This document shows positions 56,068-64,000 of a stretch of DNA of 64,000 bases, piece after piece (position 1 is the first letter of the stretch; every line of letters starts with the position of its first letter). Source of the stretch: Tolumonas lignilytica (GTDB lineage: Bacteria > Pseudomonadota > Gammaproteobacteria > Enterobacterales > Aeromonadaceae); NCBI RefSeq assembly GCF_000527035.1, contig NZ_AZUK01000002.1, positions 186,001 to 250,000 of the forward strand, given 5' to 3'. Below the pieces are notes generated by a model. That model had not been told where the DNA came from. It made no database searches and was given only the letters and a program-made list of their open reading frames with translations. The translations under genes and the position numbers were made by a program.

Positions 56068-57054
56068 ATGCAATATAAGAATCTAGGTCGTACTGGTCTT
56101 AAAGTCAGTGAATTGACCTTGGGCACGATGAATTTCGGTAATGTTACCGATGAAACAACTTCTTACCAAATCATGGACGCAGCCACCGATAATGGTATCA
56201 ATTTCATTGATACCGCTGATGTGTATGGTTTGCCGCAATCACCAGATATTCAGCAAGGCAATGGATTATCAGAAGAGATCATTGGCCGTTGGTTGGCTCA
56301 AAGTGGCAAACGCGATCAGATCGTTTTAGCCACAAAGGTTTATCAACCAATGGGGCTAGGCCCCAATGATCGCCGTCTCTCTGCTTATCATATTCGTAAA
56401 GCCTGTGAGGATAGTCTGCGCCGCCTGAAGACGGATCGTATTGATGTTTATTTCATGCATCACATCGACAGACTGACGCCTTGGGAAGAGATCTGGCAGG
56501 CGATGGAACTGCTGGTGCAACAGGGGAAAATCTTGTACGTCGGTAGTAGCAACTTTGCTGGCTGGGATATAGCAACAGCACAGGAAATGGCTAAGTCACG
56601 TCATTTTATGGGGCTGGTTGCGGAACAAAGTATTTATAACCTGAATACCAGAACTATCGAATTAGAAGTGATCCCATCTTGCCGTTATCACGGTTTGGGT
56701 TTGATCCCTTGGAGTCCGTTAGGCGGTGGCTTATTAGGTGGTGTATTGAAGAAAGCATCTGAAGGGCGTCGTGCATCCCCCGGGATGATGAAGCAAATTC
56801 AACAACATGCATCTCAGCTTCAAGCCTATGAATCATTATGTGAGCAATTAAACGAAGATCCTGCGGATGTTGCTTTGGCGTGGTTACTCCATCAGTCGGT
56901 GGTGACATCATCTTTAATTGGCCCGAGAACGGTCGAGCAAATGCAGAAAATGTTTCGGTCTGTTGAGATCAAATTAGCACCGGAAACACTCAAACAATTA
57001 GATGAAATTTGGCCTGGTCCCGGTGGTGAAGCACCACAGGCTTATGCATGGTAA
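56068..57054 (+). CDS. Aldo/keto reductase (Tas/YajO-like group)
   Basis: The 328-residue reductase has YKNLGRTGLKVSELTLGTMNFG, the catalytic FIDTADVYG (Asp, Tyr), RIDVYFMHHIDRLTPWEE (His), YVGSSNFAGWDIA and the cofactor-binding SSLIGPRTVEQMQ. It reduces aldehydes or ketones with NADPH. It follows the cyclophilin-like gene by 33 bases and precedes a hydrolase by 35 bases, all in one operon. Confidence 0.9.
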   Translation: MQYKNLGRTGLKVSELTLGTMNFGNVTDETTSYQIMDAATDNGINFIDTADVYGLPQSPDIQQGNGLSEEIIGRWLAQSGKRDQIVLATKVYQPMGLGPNDRRLSAYHIRKACEDSLRRLKTDRIDVYFMHHIDRLTPWEEIWQAMELLVQQGKILYVGSSNFAGWDIATAQEMAKSRHFMGLVAEQSIYNLNTRTIELEVIPSCRYHGLGLIPWSPLGGGLLGGVLKKASEGRRASPGMMKQIQQHASQLQAYESLCEQLNEDPADVALAWLLHQSVVTSSLIGPRTVEQMQKMFRSVEIKLAPETLKQLDEIWPGPGGEAPQAYAW

Positions 57055-57089
57055 TAATCGACTATGCTTTTAAATAAAAAGGAACATTC

Positions 57090-58148
57090 ATGAAACCAAA
57101 ATTCATCGCCTATCTGTTAGGAGCCATACTGATGACTGGAAATATGACAACCGTGAATGCAGCGGAAAATCAGGCAACAAAATACACGCCTGATTTATCA
57201 AATGGCGCAGATAACTTTTATAAAAGTGATTTGGTTAAACTGCAAAAGGTAACATTTTTAAACCAGTACAAGATGAAGGTGACGGGGAATTTATTTACAC
57301 CTAAGGATCTAAAAGCGGGTGAAAAAAGAGCTGCGATCATTGTGGGTCACCCAATGGGTGCAGTGAAAGAACAAAGCTCCAATTTATATGCGCAAAAAAT
57401 GGCTGAACAAGGATTTATCACGCTGGCAATTGATCTCTCTTTCTGGGGTGAAAGTGCAGGTGAACCGCGTAATGCCGTTTCTCCCGATATTTATGCGGAG
57501 GACTTCAGTGCCGCTGTAGATTTCTTAGGGACACGTGATTTTGTTAAACAAAACAATATTGGTGTGCTTGGTATTTGTGCCAGTGGCAGTTTTGTCATCA
57601 GTGCGGCAAAGCTTGATCCACGCATGAAAGCGGTAGCTACAGTCAGTATGGTCGACATGGGTGCTGCCACACGATTTGCGCAATCTGTTGAACAGAAGAA
57701 AGCGGTATTAGCAAAGGCTGCTGAACAACGTTATGTTGAATTCACTGGCGGAAAAACAGAATACACGGGTGGCACGCCTCATGAAATTACCGAACAAACA
57801 GACCCGATGTCACGTGAGTTCTATGATTTTTACCGCACATCCCGAGGGGAATTCACGCCTGCTGGTTCATCCCCTGAGTTAACGACGCATCCAACTTTAA
57901 CCAGTAATGTTAAATTCATGAATTTCTATCCGTTTGCGGATATCGATATGATCTCTCCTCGGCCAATGTTGTTTATTGCCGGAGATAAAGCGATGTCTAA
58001 GGTGTTTACTGAGGATGCTTACCAACACGCAGCAGAGCCGAAAGAACTCTACTGGGTTCATGGTGCTGGGCATGTTGATTTATATGACAGAGTGAATTTG
58101 ATCCCATTTAAAAAATTGACTGAATTTTTTAAGAAAAATCTGGAGTAA
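57090..58148 (+). CDS. Exported YcjY-like hydrolase, subgroup B copy 2
   Basis: The 352-residue protein has a signal peptide (FIAYLLGAILMTGNMTTVNAA) and the Cys elbow GVLGICASGSFVISAA. It matches the product at 42496-43536 along its length (GHPMGAVKEQSSNLYAQKMAEQGF, IDLSFWGESAGEPRN, AGSSPELTTHPTLTSNVKFMNFYPF, HGAGHVDLYDRVN). AAAAGGAA precedes the ATG. It closes the LysR-flanked redox operon. Confidence 0.83.
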   Translation: MKPKFIAYLLGAILMTGNMTTVNAAENQATKYTPDLSNGADNFYKSDLVKLQKVTFLNQYKMKVTGNLFTPKDLKAGEKRAAIIVGHPMGAVKEQSSNLYAQKMAEQGFITLAIDLSFWGESAGEPRNAVSPDIYAEDFSAAVDFLGTRDFVKQNNIGVLGICASGSFVISAAKLDPRMKAVATVSMVDMGAATRFAQSVEQKKAVLAKAAEQRYVEFTGGKTEYTGGTPHEITEQTDPMSREFYDFYRTSRGEFTPAGSSPELTTHPTLTSNVKFMNFYPFADIDMISPRPMLFIAGDKAMSKVFTEDAYQHAAEPKELYWVHGAGHVDLYDRVNLIPFKKLTEFFKKNLE

Positions 58149-58562
58149 TCACTCTAGTTTTGAACAAAAAGGATTTCATGTGAGATCCTTTTTTGTTTGT
58201 GAATTTTGGTGTTAGCTTGCGATGCCACCACGATTTCCATCTGATTCGTTATAGTGGTTATTCCCGAAATAGGAATAAAGTTTTCCAGAAAAAAGACTAG
58301 TGTGAAACAAATACGCCATTATCATAGGTAATGTAAATTCATCGTAATTTTCTTATGAAGCTAATTCTAGCTGTATTTTTCATGTGTGAATGTATTACCC
58401 CTTGGCTTATATCTATTTTTGAAAATATAAGTAGGGGCTGGGGTGTACCCGTCTATGGCTATTCAGAAATAAAATATGATTTTTATATTATCAGTTTTTA
58501 TGGATGGGTAATTTTCGTATTTGAACTATATCGTGATGATATAAATACATAGTGAGATTTGA
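58149..58562. other. Gap with terminator and a doubtful small frame
   Basis: AACAAAAAGGAT near 58163 pairs with ATCCTTTTTTGTT near 58185-58197, a clear terminator for the hydrolase. An open frame at 58355-58552 (65 codons, MKLILAVFFMCECITPWLISIF...) is hydrophobic and could be a tiny membrane protein, but it has no ribosome-binding site. Nothing else is visible. Confidence 0.5.
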
Positions 58563-59756
58563 ATGCAAGTAGAAGCTATTGAACAAGCAAATTTTCATGA
58601 AGAAAAAACAAATTGGTCTGCTGTTTATGCAATGTCATTGTGTGTCTTTGCGTTAATTACTTCCGAATTTTTACCTGTCAGTCTACTCACCCCAATTGCT
58701 TCTGATTTGGCAATGACAGAGGGGCAGGCTGGGCAAACAATTGCGGTCTCAGGTTTATTTGCCGTTATTACTAGTTTGTTGATTGCAACAGTAACGCAAA
58801 ATAAAAATCGTCGAACTGTCATGTTGGCATTAACAACCATCATGATCATTTCTGGAACCGTGGTTACTTTTGCCCCCAATTACCAGATCTTAATGGTGGG
58901 ACGAGCTTTATTAGGCATTGTGATTGGTGGGTTCTGGTCATTATCAACCGCAACGTTGATGCGGTTATTATCGATTGGGCAACTGCCCAGAGGGGTGGTG
59001 TTATTAAATGCGGGTAATGCGCTTGCAGGTACAATCGCGGCGCCACTAGGTAGTTTTCTGGGCGCGCATATCGGGTGGCGAGGGGCATTTTTTACGATTG
59101 TACCGATCGCTTGTGTCACATTGGTTTGGCAATTTATCTCATTACCTCAGATGCCTGCTATGGCTACACAAAGGCGATCAGGCAATCCATTGAAATTACT
59201 TGGTCGTTTTGAATTTTCTGTTGGCATGCTGGCCATTTTTTTCCTGTTTATGGGGCAATTTGCGCAGTTTACTTATCTACGTCCGTTTCTTGAAACAGTG
59301 ACCCAAGTAAGCGCAACGCAACTGTCTGTTACGCTTTTTGTCATTGGGGTTGGTGGTTTTGTCGGTACGTTATGTATTGGCCCTATTTTGCGTAGAACAC
59401 TTTTCCCAGTTCTGATTTTCTGGCCAATCATACTGGCAATTTTGTGTTGTATGTTTATCGGTTGGGGAGCTCAATTTTTACTCTGTATTTTGCTTGTTGC
59501 TGCCTGGGGATTTTTCGGCACATCCTCAAGTGTTGGTTGGAACCTTTGGTTAACCAAGGTCGTACCAAAAGAGACGGAACAAGGCGGGGGGTTAATGGTT
59601 GCTATTATCCAGCTGGCTATTACCGCTGGTGCAGGAATTAGCGGAATATTATTCGATTCAAGTGGATATCAGTCCAGTTTCACGTTTGCCGCAGGATTAC
59701 TATTTATTGCTGGTGTTTGTAGTGCTTTGGCTTGGTGGATAAGACGTCATCGATGA
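58563..59756 (+). CDS. MFS exporter, DHA1 type (SotB/NepI-like)
   Basis: The 397-residue protein has about 12 helices, starting WSAVYAMSLCVFALITSEFLPVSLLTPIASDLAM, which is typical of the sugar-efflux and purine-efflux MFS group. A helix-5 segment LLNAGNALAGTIAAPLGSFLGAHIGWRGAF fits motif C. It probably exports a small metabolite or drug. It is followed by an esterase gene 132 bases later. Confidence 0.85.
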   Translation: MQVEAIEQANFHEEKTNWSAVYAMSLCVFALITSEFLPVSLLTPIASDLAMTEGQAGQTIAVSGLFAVITSLLIATVTQNKNRRTVMLALTTIMIISGTVVTFAPNYQILMVGRALLGIVIGGFWSLSTATLMRLLSIGQLPRGVVLLNAGNALAGTIAAPLGSFLGAHIGWRGAFFTIVPIACVTLVWQFISLPQMPAMATQRRSGNPLKLLGRFEFSVGMLAIFFLFMGQFAQFTYLRPFLETVTQVSATQLSVTLFVIGVGGFVGTLCIGPILRRTLFPVLIFWPIILAILCCMFIGWGAQFLLCILLVAAWGFFGTSSSVGWNLWLTKVVPKETEQGGGLMVAIIQLAITAGAGISGILFDSSGYQSSFTFAAGLLFIAGVCSALAWWIRRHR

Positions 59757-59888
59757 TCTTATTTTATATCGCTGAATGAATTCACAGACTTGGCTGCTCA
59801 ACAGAGCAGGGACAATTAATTACACAAGAACTTAAAGTAAACATCAGTTATATCGACATTTTTATGTGGCTACAATGGAGGAGTAAAA

Positions 59889-60890
59889 ATGGGTTCAAAT
59901 CATTTACTGGCCGTTATCCTGTTAGGAGTAAGTACAATGGCAAGCGCGCAGACAATATTAGATCACTCCAAGGTGATTGAGCCAAAACCAATGTCGCTGG
60001 CCGAATTTCCTGTCAGTAAATCGTATACCGATGGCATGAAGGTCATCCAGGCTGACTTTTCAGATCCAGACGTTACCGCATTTACTCAGGTTGAATATGC
60101 ACAGAAATCAGGTATGCCGCTTCATGTGAATATATTGATGCCAGCCCAAGAAATTGGCGCAACATCAGCACCTAAATATCCGTTGATCGTTTATGTACAA
60201 GGATCAGCATGGATGAAACAGGATATGTATAGCATGTCGCAATTAGCCAAAATGGCTAAAAAAGGCTATGTCATCGCGATTGTCGAATACAGACACTCAG
60301 CTGTTGCGGGTTTCCCCGCGCAAATTGAAGACACCAAAACAGCGATTCGTTTTATGAAAAAGAATGGTGAGAAATATAATGCCGATACGTCGAAAATCGT
60401 ATTATGGGGTGATTCTTCCGGTGGCCATACAGCATTAATGACGGCAGTGACCGTGAATCAAAATAAATTTGATGATGAAGGGCAGGATAAAGATCCGATT
60501 TCACTGAAAGCGGTCATTGATTTCTATGGTCCGACTGACATCAGTAAAATGAACAAAGAACCGTCTACTTGGGATCATATTACAGATAAAAGCCCGGAAG
60601 GTATGTTCTTGGGAGGGGTTAATGTTTTAGATAATCCTGACAAAGTAAAACCCACTGTGCCGATGAATTATGTAGCGAAAGACCAAAAAATTCCGCCAAT
60701 TCTGATCGCACATGGTAATAAAGATCGGTTAGTATCGTTCGGTCAGAGTGTCATGATGTTCGATACACTCAAGAAAAATAACAAAGATGCGGTGATGTAT
60801 CAGATCAATGGTGCTGACCACGGAGGTGCACCGTTCTGGAGTAAAGACATGCTGACTATCGTCGATCAGTTCATTCAGCAGCATCTGTAG
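59889..60890 (+). CDS. Exported alpha/beta hydrolase (BD-FAE type)
   Basis: The 333-residue esterase has a signal peptide ending MASAQ. The nucleophile elbow is LWGDSSGGHTAL (Ser about 176), the acid lies in AHGNKDRLVSF, and the base in NGADHGGAPFW. The oxyanion segment reads YVQGSAWMKQD where HGG would be usual, which is common in this lignocellulose-esterase group. GGAGGAG precedes the ATG. It would act on acyl or feruloyl esters outside the cytoplasm. Confidence 0.85.
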   Translation: MGSNHLLAVILLGVSTMASAQTILDHSKVIEPKPMSLAEFPVSKSYTDGMKVIQADFSDPDVTAFTQVEYAQKSGMPLHVNILMPAQEIGATSAPKYPLIVYVQGSAWMKQDMYSMSQLAKMAKKGYVIAIVEYRHSAVAGFPAQIEDTKTAIRFMKKNGEKYNADTSKIVLWGDSSGGHTALMTAVTVNQNKFDDEGQDKDPISLKAVIDFYGPTDISKMNKEPSTWDHITDKSPEGMFLGGVNVLDNPDKVKPTVPMNYVAKDQKIPPILIAHGNKDRLVSFGQSVMMFDTLKKNNKDAVMYQINGADHGGAPFWSKDMLTIVDQFIQQHL

Positions 60891-60929
60891 ATTTGACGTT
60901 TAGCAATGAATTGTGTGGTTAATGGTTAT

Positions 60930-60956
60930 AAGCCACCGAACTTAGGTCGGTGGCTT
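60930..60956 (+). terminator. Terminator after the esterase
   Basis: AAGCCACCGA at 60930-60939 pairs with TCGGTGGCTT at 60947-60956, followed by TATTATTA. Confidence 0.88.
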
Positions 60957-61121
60957 TATTATTAGTAATGCGTGGAAAAACTCGGCGATGAAAATTTTCA
61001 TATAAAATGGAATTACTATTTGTTCCTGTTTGAGGAATTGACAATTCCGACTCACTTGCTGATCTAATAAAAAAATAAATTTATTATAAAGATAATAGAC
61101 TATTAATCAGCAGGAAAACAA

Positions 61122-61979
61122 ATGAATATTATCAGAGACTCCTTCTATGAAGGAGAGCGCGCATTATATGCAAGTAAAGATTTATTGATCGACAACGTTA
61201 GGTTCTATCCAGGTGAATCGCCACTCAAAGAATCAGCCTCGATCAATGTAATTAATTGTGAGTTCATGGCTAAATATCCATTTTGGCACTGTCAGAATGT
61301 AACTATAGAAAACAGTCATTTCAGTATGTATAGCCGAGCTGCTATTTGGTACACAGATCATCTTAAAATGAGTAAATGTGTTGTAGATGCTCCTAAAATG
61401 TTCCGTTCTGTATCCCATTTGCATTTGGAAGATACAACGATGAATAATGCATCAGAATGCCTGTGGAACTGTCATTATATTGAATTAAATAATGTGAGCA
61501 TGACGGGAGCTGATTATGTTTTCATGAATGGACATCATATTAAAGCAACCAAATATCATTTACAGGGAAATTATTCTTTTCAGGATGCGTATGATGTCGA
61601 AGTATATCATTCAAACTTTGACTCAAAAGATGCGTTTTGGAATACCAAAAATGTCACTGTGTATAACTCTGTTTTAGATGGTGAATATCTAGGCTGGTAT
61701 TCTGAAAATTTGAGACTAGTTAATTGTACTATTTCCGGAACACAACCACTTTGCTATGCCAAAAATCTGGTGCTGGAAAACTGTACCATGGTAAATACCG
61801 ACCTCGCTTTTGAATACAGTACGGTAAAAGCGGATATTCAAGGTCATATTCATAGCATTAAAAACCCGATTGCGGGTTATATTCGCGCGGACAGTATCGG
61901 TGAAATCATTATGGATGAACATGTTCGAAACCCGGGTGGTTGTGAAATCATCATTGCCGGGAAACATGTTCATGCATGA
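61122..61979 (+). CDS. DUF3737 right-handed beta-helix protein
   Basis: The 285-residue protein is built of repeated strand units with N-x-x-F or N-C-x-I patterns ([64 protein letters not shown]), as in beta-helix folds and DUF3737. No signal peptide is visible, so it is probably cytoplasmic. Its last codons overlap the start of the PatB-like gene, so the two are translationally coupled. The function is unknown. Confidence 0.85.
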   Translation: MNIIRDSFYEGERALYASKDLLIDNVRFYPGESPLKESASINVINCEFMAKYPFWHCQNVTIENSHFSMYSRAAIWYTDHLKMSKCVVDAPKMFRSVSHLHLEDTTMNNASECLWNCHYIELNNVSMTGADYVFMNGHHIKATKYHLQGNYSFQDAYDVEVYHSNFDSKDAFWNTKNVTVYNSVLDGEYLGWYSENLRLVNCTISGTQPLCYAKNLVLENCTMVNTDLAFEYSTVKADIQGHIHSIKNPIAGYIRADSIGEIIMDEHVRNPGGCEIIIAGKHVHA

Positions 61980-63159
61980 TGATGAAAAATTTGACTTGCC
62001 CGTCATCCGGAAGTCGAGCGCCAGTTATAAATGGGATTCTTTTCCTGTGGATGATCTGATACCCATGTGGGTGGCGGATATGGACTTTCGTACCGCCCCT
62101 GCAATTACCGATGCTTTGATGAAACGGGTTCAGCATGGTGTATTTGGCTATACCAAAGTTCCTGATACTTATTTTCAAGCAGTGAGGCACTGGTTTAAGC
62201 AGCAGCACCAGTTTGATGTTCCCCGAGAACATATATTGTTCACAACCGGTGTCGTCCCGGCCTTATCTGCCGTGATCAAGGCGCTATCAGTTCCCGGTGA
62301 CAAGGTGATCGTGCAGACGCCCGTTTATAATTGTTTCTTTTCATCGATTGCCAACAATGGTTGTGAGCTGGTTGATAATTCACTCCTGTACTGCGATGGC
62401 AGGTATCAATTTGATTTTGATGATTTAGAACAGAAAGCGGCTGACCCCAAAACGAAACTACTAATTCTCTGTAATCCGCATAATCCGGTTGGACGGAGTT
62501 GGTCCGTCGAAGAGTTACAACGGTTAGGGGAGATCTGTTTTCGACATCGAGTTATGGTAATTTCTGATGAGATCCATTGTGATTTAGTCTACGAACCAAA
62601 GGCTCATATTGTTTTTGCCAGCCTGGGCGATGCATTTCTCGAGAACTCCGTGACTTTATCTTCACCGAGTAAGGCTTTTAATTTAGCAGGGCTTCATGTT
62701 GCTAATATTTTCTGTAGCAATGTTGCATTGCGAAATAAAATTGATAAAGCACTCAATATCAATGAAGTGTGTGAAATTACCCCTTTTGCCGTTGATGGTC
62801 TGATTGCAGCTTATACAGAAAGTACAGATTGGCTGTGTTCTTTAAAAAATTATCTCTGTGATAATTATTATTATCTTTGTGAATATATTCATAAATATTT
62901 TCCAGAAATTAAAATATTGCCGTTAGAAGCAACATATTTAGTCTGGATAGATTGCTCAGCGTTTAAAATATCTACCAATCAGTTATCTGAAGAGCTAAAA
63001 ACAGAAAAACACCTTTGGATCACGGCTGGCGATGTATATGGTGAAACAGGGCAGAACTTCCTGAGATGGAATATTGCATGTCCAAGATCTCAGCTATATG
63101 AGGCATTGGAACGTTTCCGGTTTTATTTGACCGAAAAATATTCAATAGGCGAGTGCTAA
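61966..63159 (+). CDS. PatB/MalY-type PLP-dependent C-S lyase
   Basis: The protein (about 397 residues) has the MalY/PatB pattern: [34 protein letters not shown] near the N-terminus, [34 protein letters not shown] and the PLP Lys in [18 protein letters not shown]. Such enzymes cleave cystathionine or cysteine conjugates. The ATG at 61966, or 61972 nearby, overlaps the DUF3737 end; a frame open to 61870 is only antisense-style overlap. Confidence 0.88.
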   Translation: MFMHDDEKFDLPVIRKSSASYKWDSFPVDDLIPMWVADMDFRTAPAITDALMKRVQHGVFGYTKVPDTYFQAVRHWFKQQHQFDVPREHILFTTGVVPALSAVIKALSVPGDKVIVQTPVYNCFFSSIANNGCELVDNSLLYCDGRYQFDFDDLEQKAADPKTKLLILCNPHNPVGRSWSVEELQRLGEICFRHRVMVISDEIHCDLVYEPKAHIVFASLGDAFLENSVTLSSPSKAFNLAGLHVANIFCSNVALRNKIDKALNINEVCEITPFAVDGLIAAYTESTDWLCSLKNYLCDNYYYLCEYIHKYFPEIKILPLEATYLVWIDCSAFKISTNQLSEELKTEKHLWITAGDVYGETGQNFLRWNIACPRSQLYEALERFRFYLTEKYSIGEC

Positions 63160-63206
63160 GAAATACCGGATAATCTACAAATAGATTATTCCTGATCACG
63201 GACGTT

Positions 63207-64000
63207 TCATTCAGTAATGCTAACGTCCTGATCTACCTGTGTAATTCGCTGCTCTTGCTGTTGCAGTTCATACATAGCCTTGTAACGACCATGGCTCAGT
63301 GCCATTAATTTCTGATGAGGGCCACTTTCGATTAAGTGTCCATGATCAAGCACTAAAATCGTATCTGCATTTCGTATGGTTGAAAGCCGATGAGCCACGA
63401 CAACCATCGTCACTTTTCCGTGTAGTTGATTCAATGCCTGTTGCACGACTTGTTCTGTTTCGCTATCAACATTAGCAGTTGCCTCATCCAGCAATAATAT
63501 TTTGGGATTACCGGCCAGAGCTCGAGCGATAATCAACTGTTGACGTTGACCGGTCGACAAACGAAAACCGCCTTCCCCAAGTTGAGTCTGATAACCTTCT
63601 GGCATCTGTATGATCACATCATGTAAATGGGCTTGTTTGGCTGCGTTATAAACCTGTTCTTCGGTAAGATCCCTATCCATATCGATATTGTCATAAATCG
63701 TGGTCGCTAAAATGAAAGGTTCCTGAGGAATGAACCCGATCACCTGACGTAACGTATCGTGATGAAATGTGGTGAGCGGATGTCCGTCGATACAGATCCG
63801 CCCGGTTTGGGGTTGATAAAAATTCAGCAGTAAACTTAGCAGCGTGCTTTTCCCACTTCCTGTATGCCCCACGATGGCACAAAATTGACCCGCTTTTATC
63901 TCAACCTCAATATTATTCAAAACTGGTTTGTTCGATTGGTAGCTGAAATTCAGATGCTCAATGGTCAGTTGTCCATGTTCTATGTTGAGTTGGGCACCGT
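63207..64000 (-). CDS. ABC exporter ATPase domain (MdlB/LmrA-like), partial
   Basis: The reading frame is open to the window edge; about 264 C-terminal residues are visible. Walker A is GHTGSGKSTLL, the Q-loop is FIPQEPFILATTIYDNIDM, the signature is LSTGQRQQLIIARAL, and Walker B is ILLLDEATANVD, with the H-loop in VVAHRLSTIR. This is the nucleotide-binding end of a half-size lipid or drug exporter of the MdlB type. The membrane domain and start lie beyond 64000. Confidence 0.92.
   Translation of the reverse strand, partial: GAQLNIEHGQLTIEHLNFSYQSNKPVLNNIEVEIKAGQFCAIVGHTGSGKSTLLSLLLNFYQPQTGRICIDGHPLTTFHHDTLRQVIGFIPQEPFILATTIYDNIDMDRDLTEEQVYNAAKQAHLHDVIIQMPEGYQTQLGEGGFRLSTGQRQQLIIARALAGNPKILLLDEATANVDSETEQVVQQALNQLHGKVTMVVVAHRLSTIRNADTILVLDHGHLIESGPHQKLMALSHGRYKAMYELQQQEQRITQVDQDVSITE

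Overview
The window comes from a gammaproteobacterium. The evidence is a urease accessory block (ureC end, ureE, ureJ, ureF, ureG), rhlE and a tRNA-Val(GAC), all of gammaproteobacterial type. The base composition by eye is moderately below 50% GC. An Aeromonadales member such as Tolumonas would fit, but that is a weak inference. Positions 1-4193 look like ordinary chromosome. Everything from 4223 onward looks like a mosaic of mobile elements and acquired metabolic genes.

Layout. (1) 2-2573: end of ureC and the urease maturation genes, then rhlE (2702-3952) and an intact tRNA-Val on the minus strand. (2) 4223-10731: a second tRNA-Val cut at its anticodon loop, followed directly by three overlapping genes, two of which carry tyrosine-recombinase signatures. 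This matches the general architecture of Gamma-Mobile-Trio (GMT) islands. (3) 10732-20715: esterase and hydrolase cargo with a LysR regulator, an MFS exporter and a frameshifted aldo/keto reductase. (4) 20962-23778: an integrase, excisionase, HTH and HD-protein module. (5) 24085-27180: an aminotransferase, an FAD dehydrogenase and a proC gene broken by a sequence resembling the 3' half of a tRNA, followed by the C-terminal remnant of a second trio recombinase. (6) 28268-30303: small accessory genes (DUF4160, DUF2442, an unknown 334-residue protein, an AbrB-HicB fusion). (7) 30329-33557: a second, diverged copy of the integrase module, damaged by an IS3-family insertion with an adjacent deletion. 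(8) 33700-39964: a SoxR-controlled RND efflux operon with a perfect SoxR box. (9) 40261-58148: paralogous hydrolases with a cysteine in the nucleophile elbow, alcohol and aldehyde dehydrogenases or reductases (including two YqhD-like enzymes), an MBL-fold hydrolase, a tannase-like esterase, a flavodoxin-fold reductase, an AKR, and LysR and AraC regulators. (10) 58563 to the end: an MFS exporter, another esterase, a beta-helix protein coupled to a PatB/MalY-like lyase, and the C-terminal part of an ABC exporter that runs off the window.

Functional theme. The cargo is unusually rich in alpha/beta hydrolases (about ten), NADPH-dependent carbonyl reductases and alcohol dehydrogenases, a quinone-reductase-like flavoprotein, a cupin-CMD protein and efflux pumps. 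One efflux operon sits under the redox sensor SoxR. The most economical reading is a detoxification and utilisation island for aromatic esters, aldehydes and redox-active compounds, built up by successive integrations of GMT-like and tyrosine-integrase elements. The other end of the tRNA-Val insertion (the tRNA 5' half) was not seen, so the island probably extends past the window or has been rearranged.
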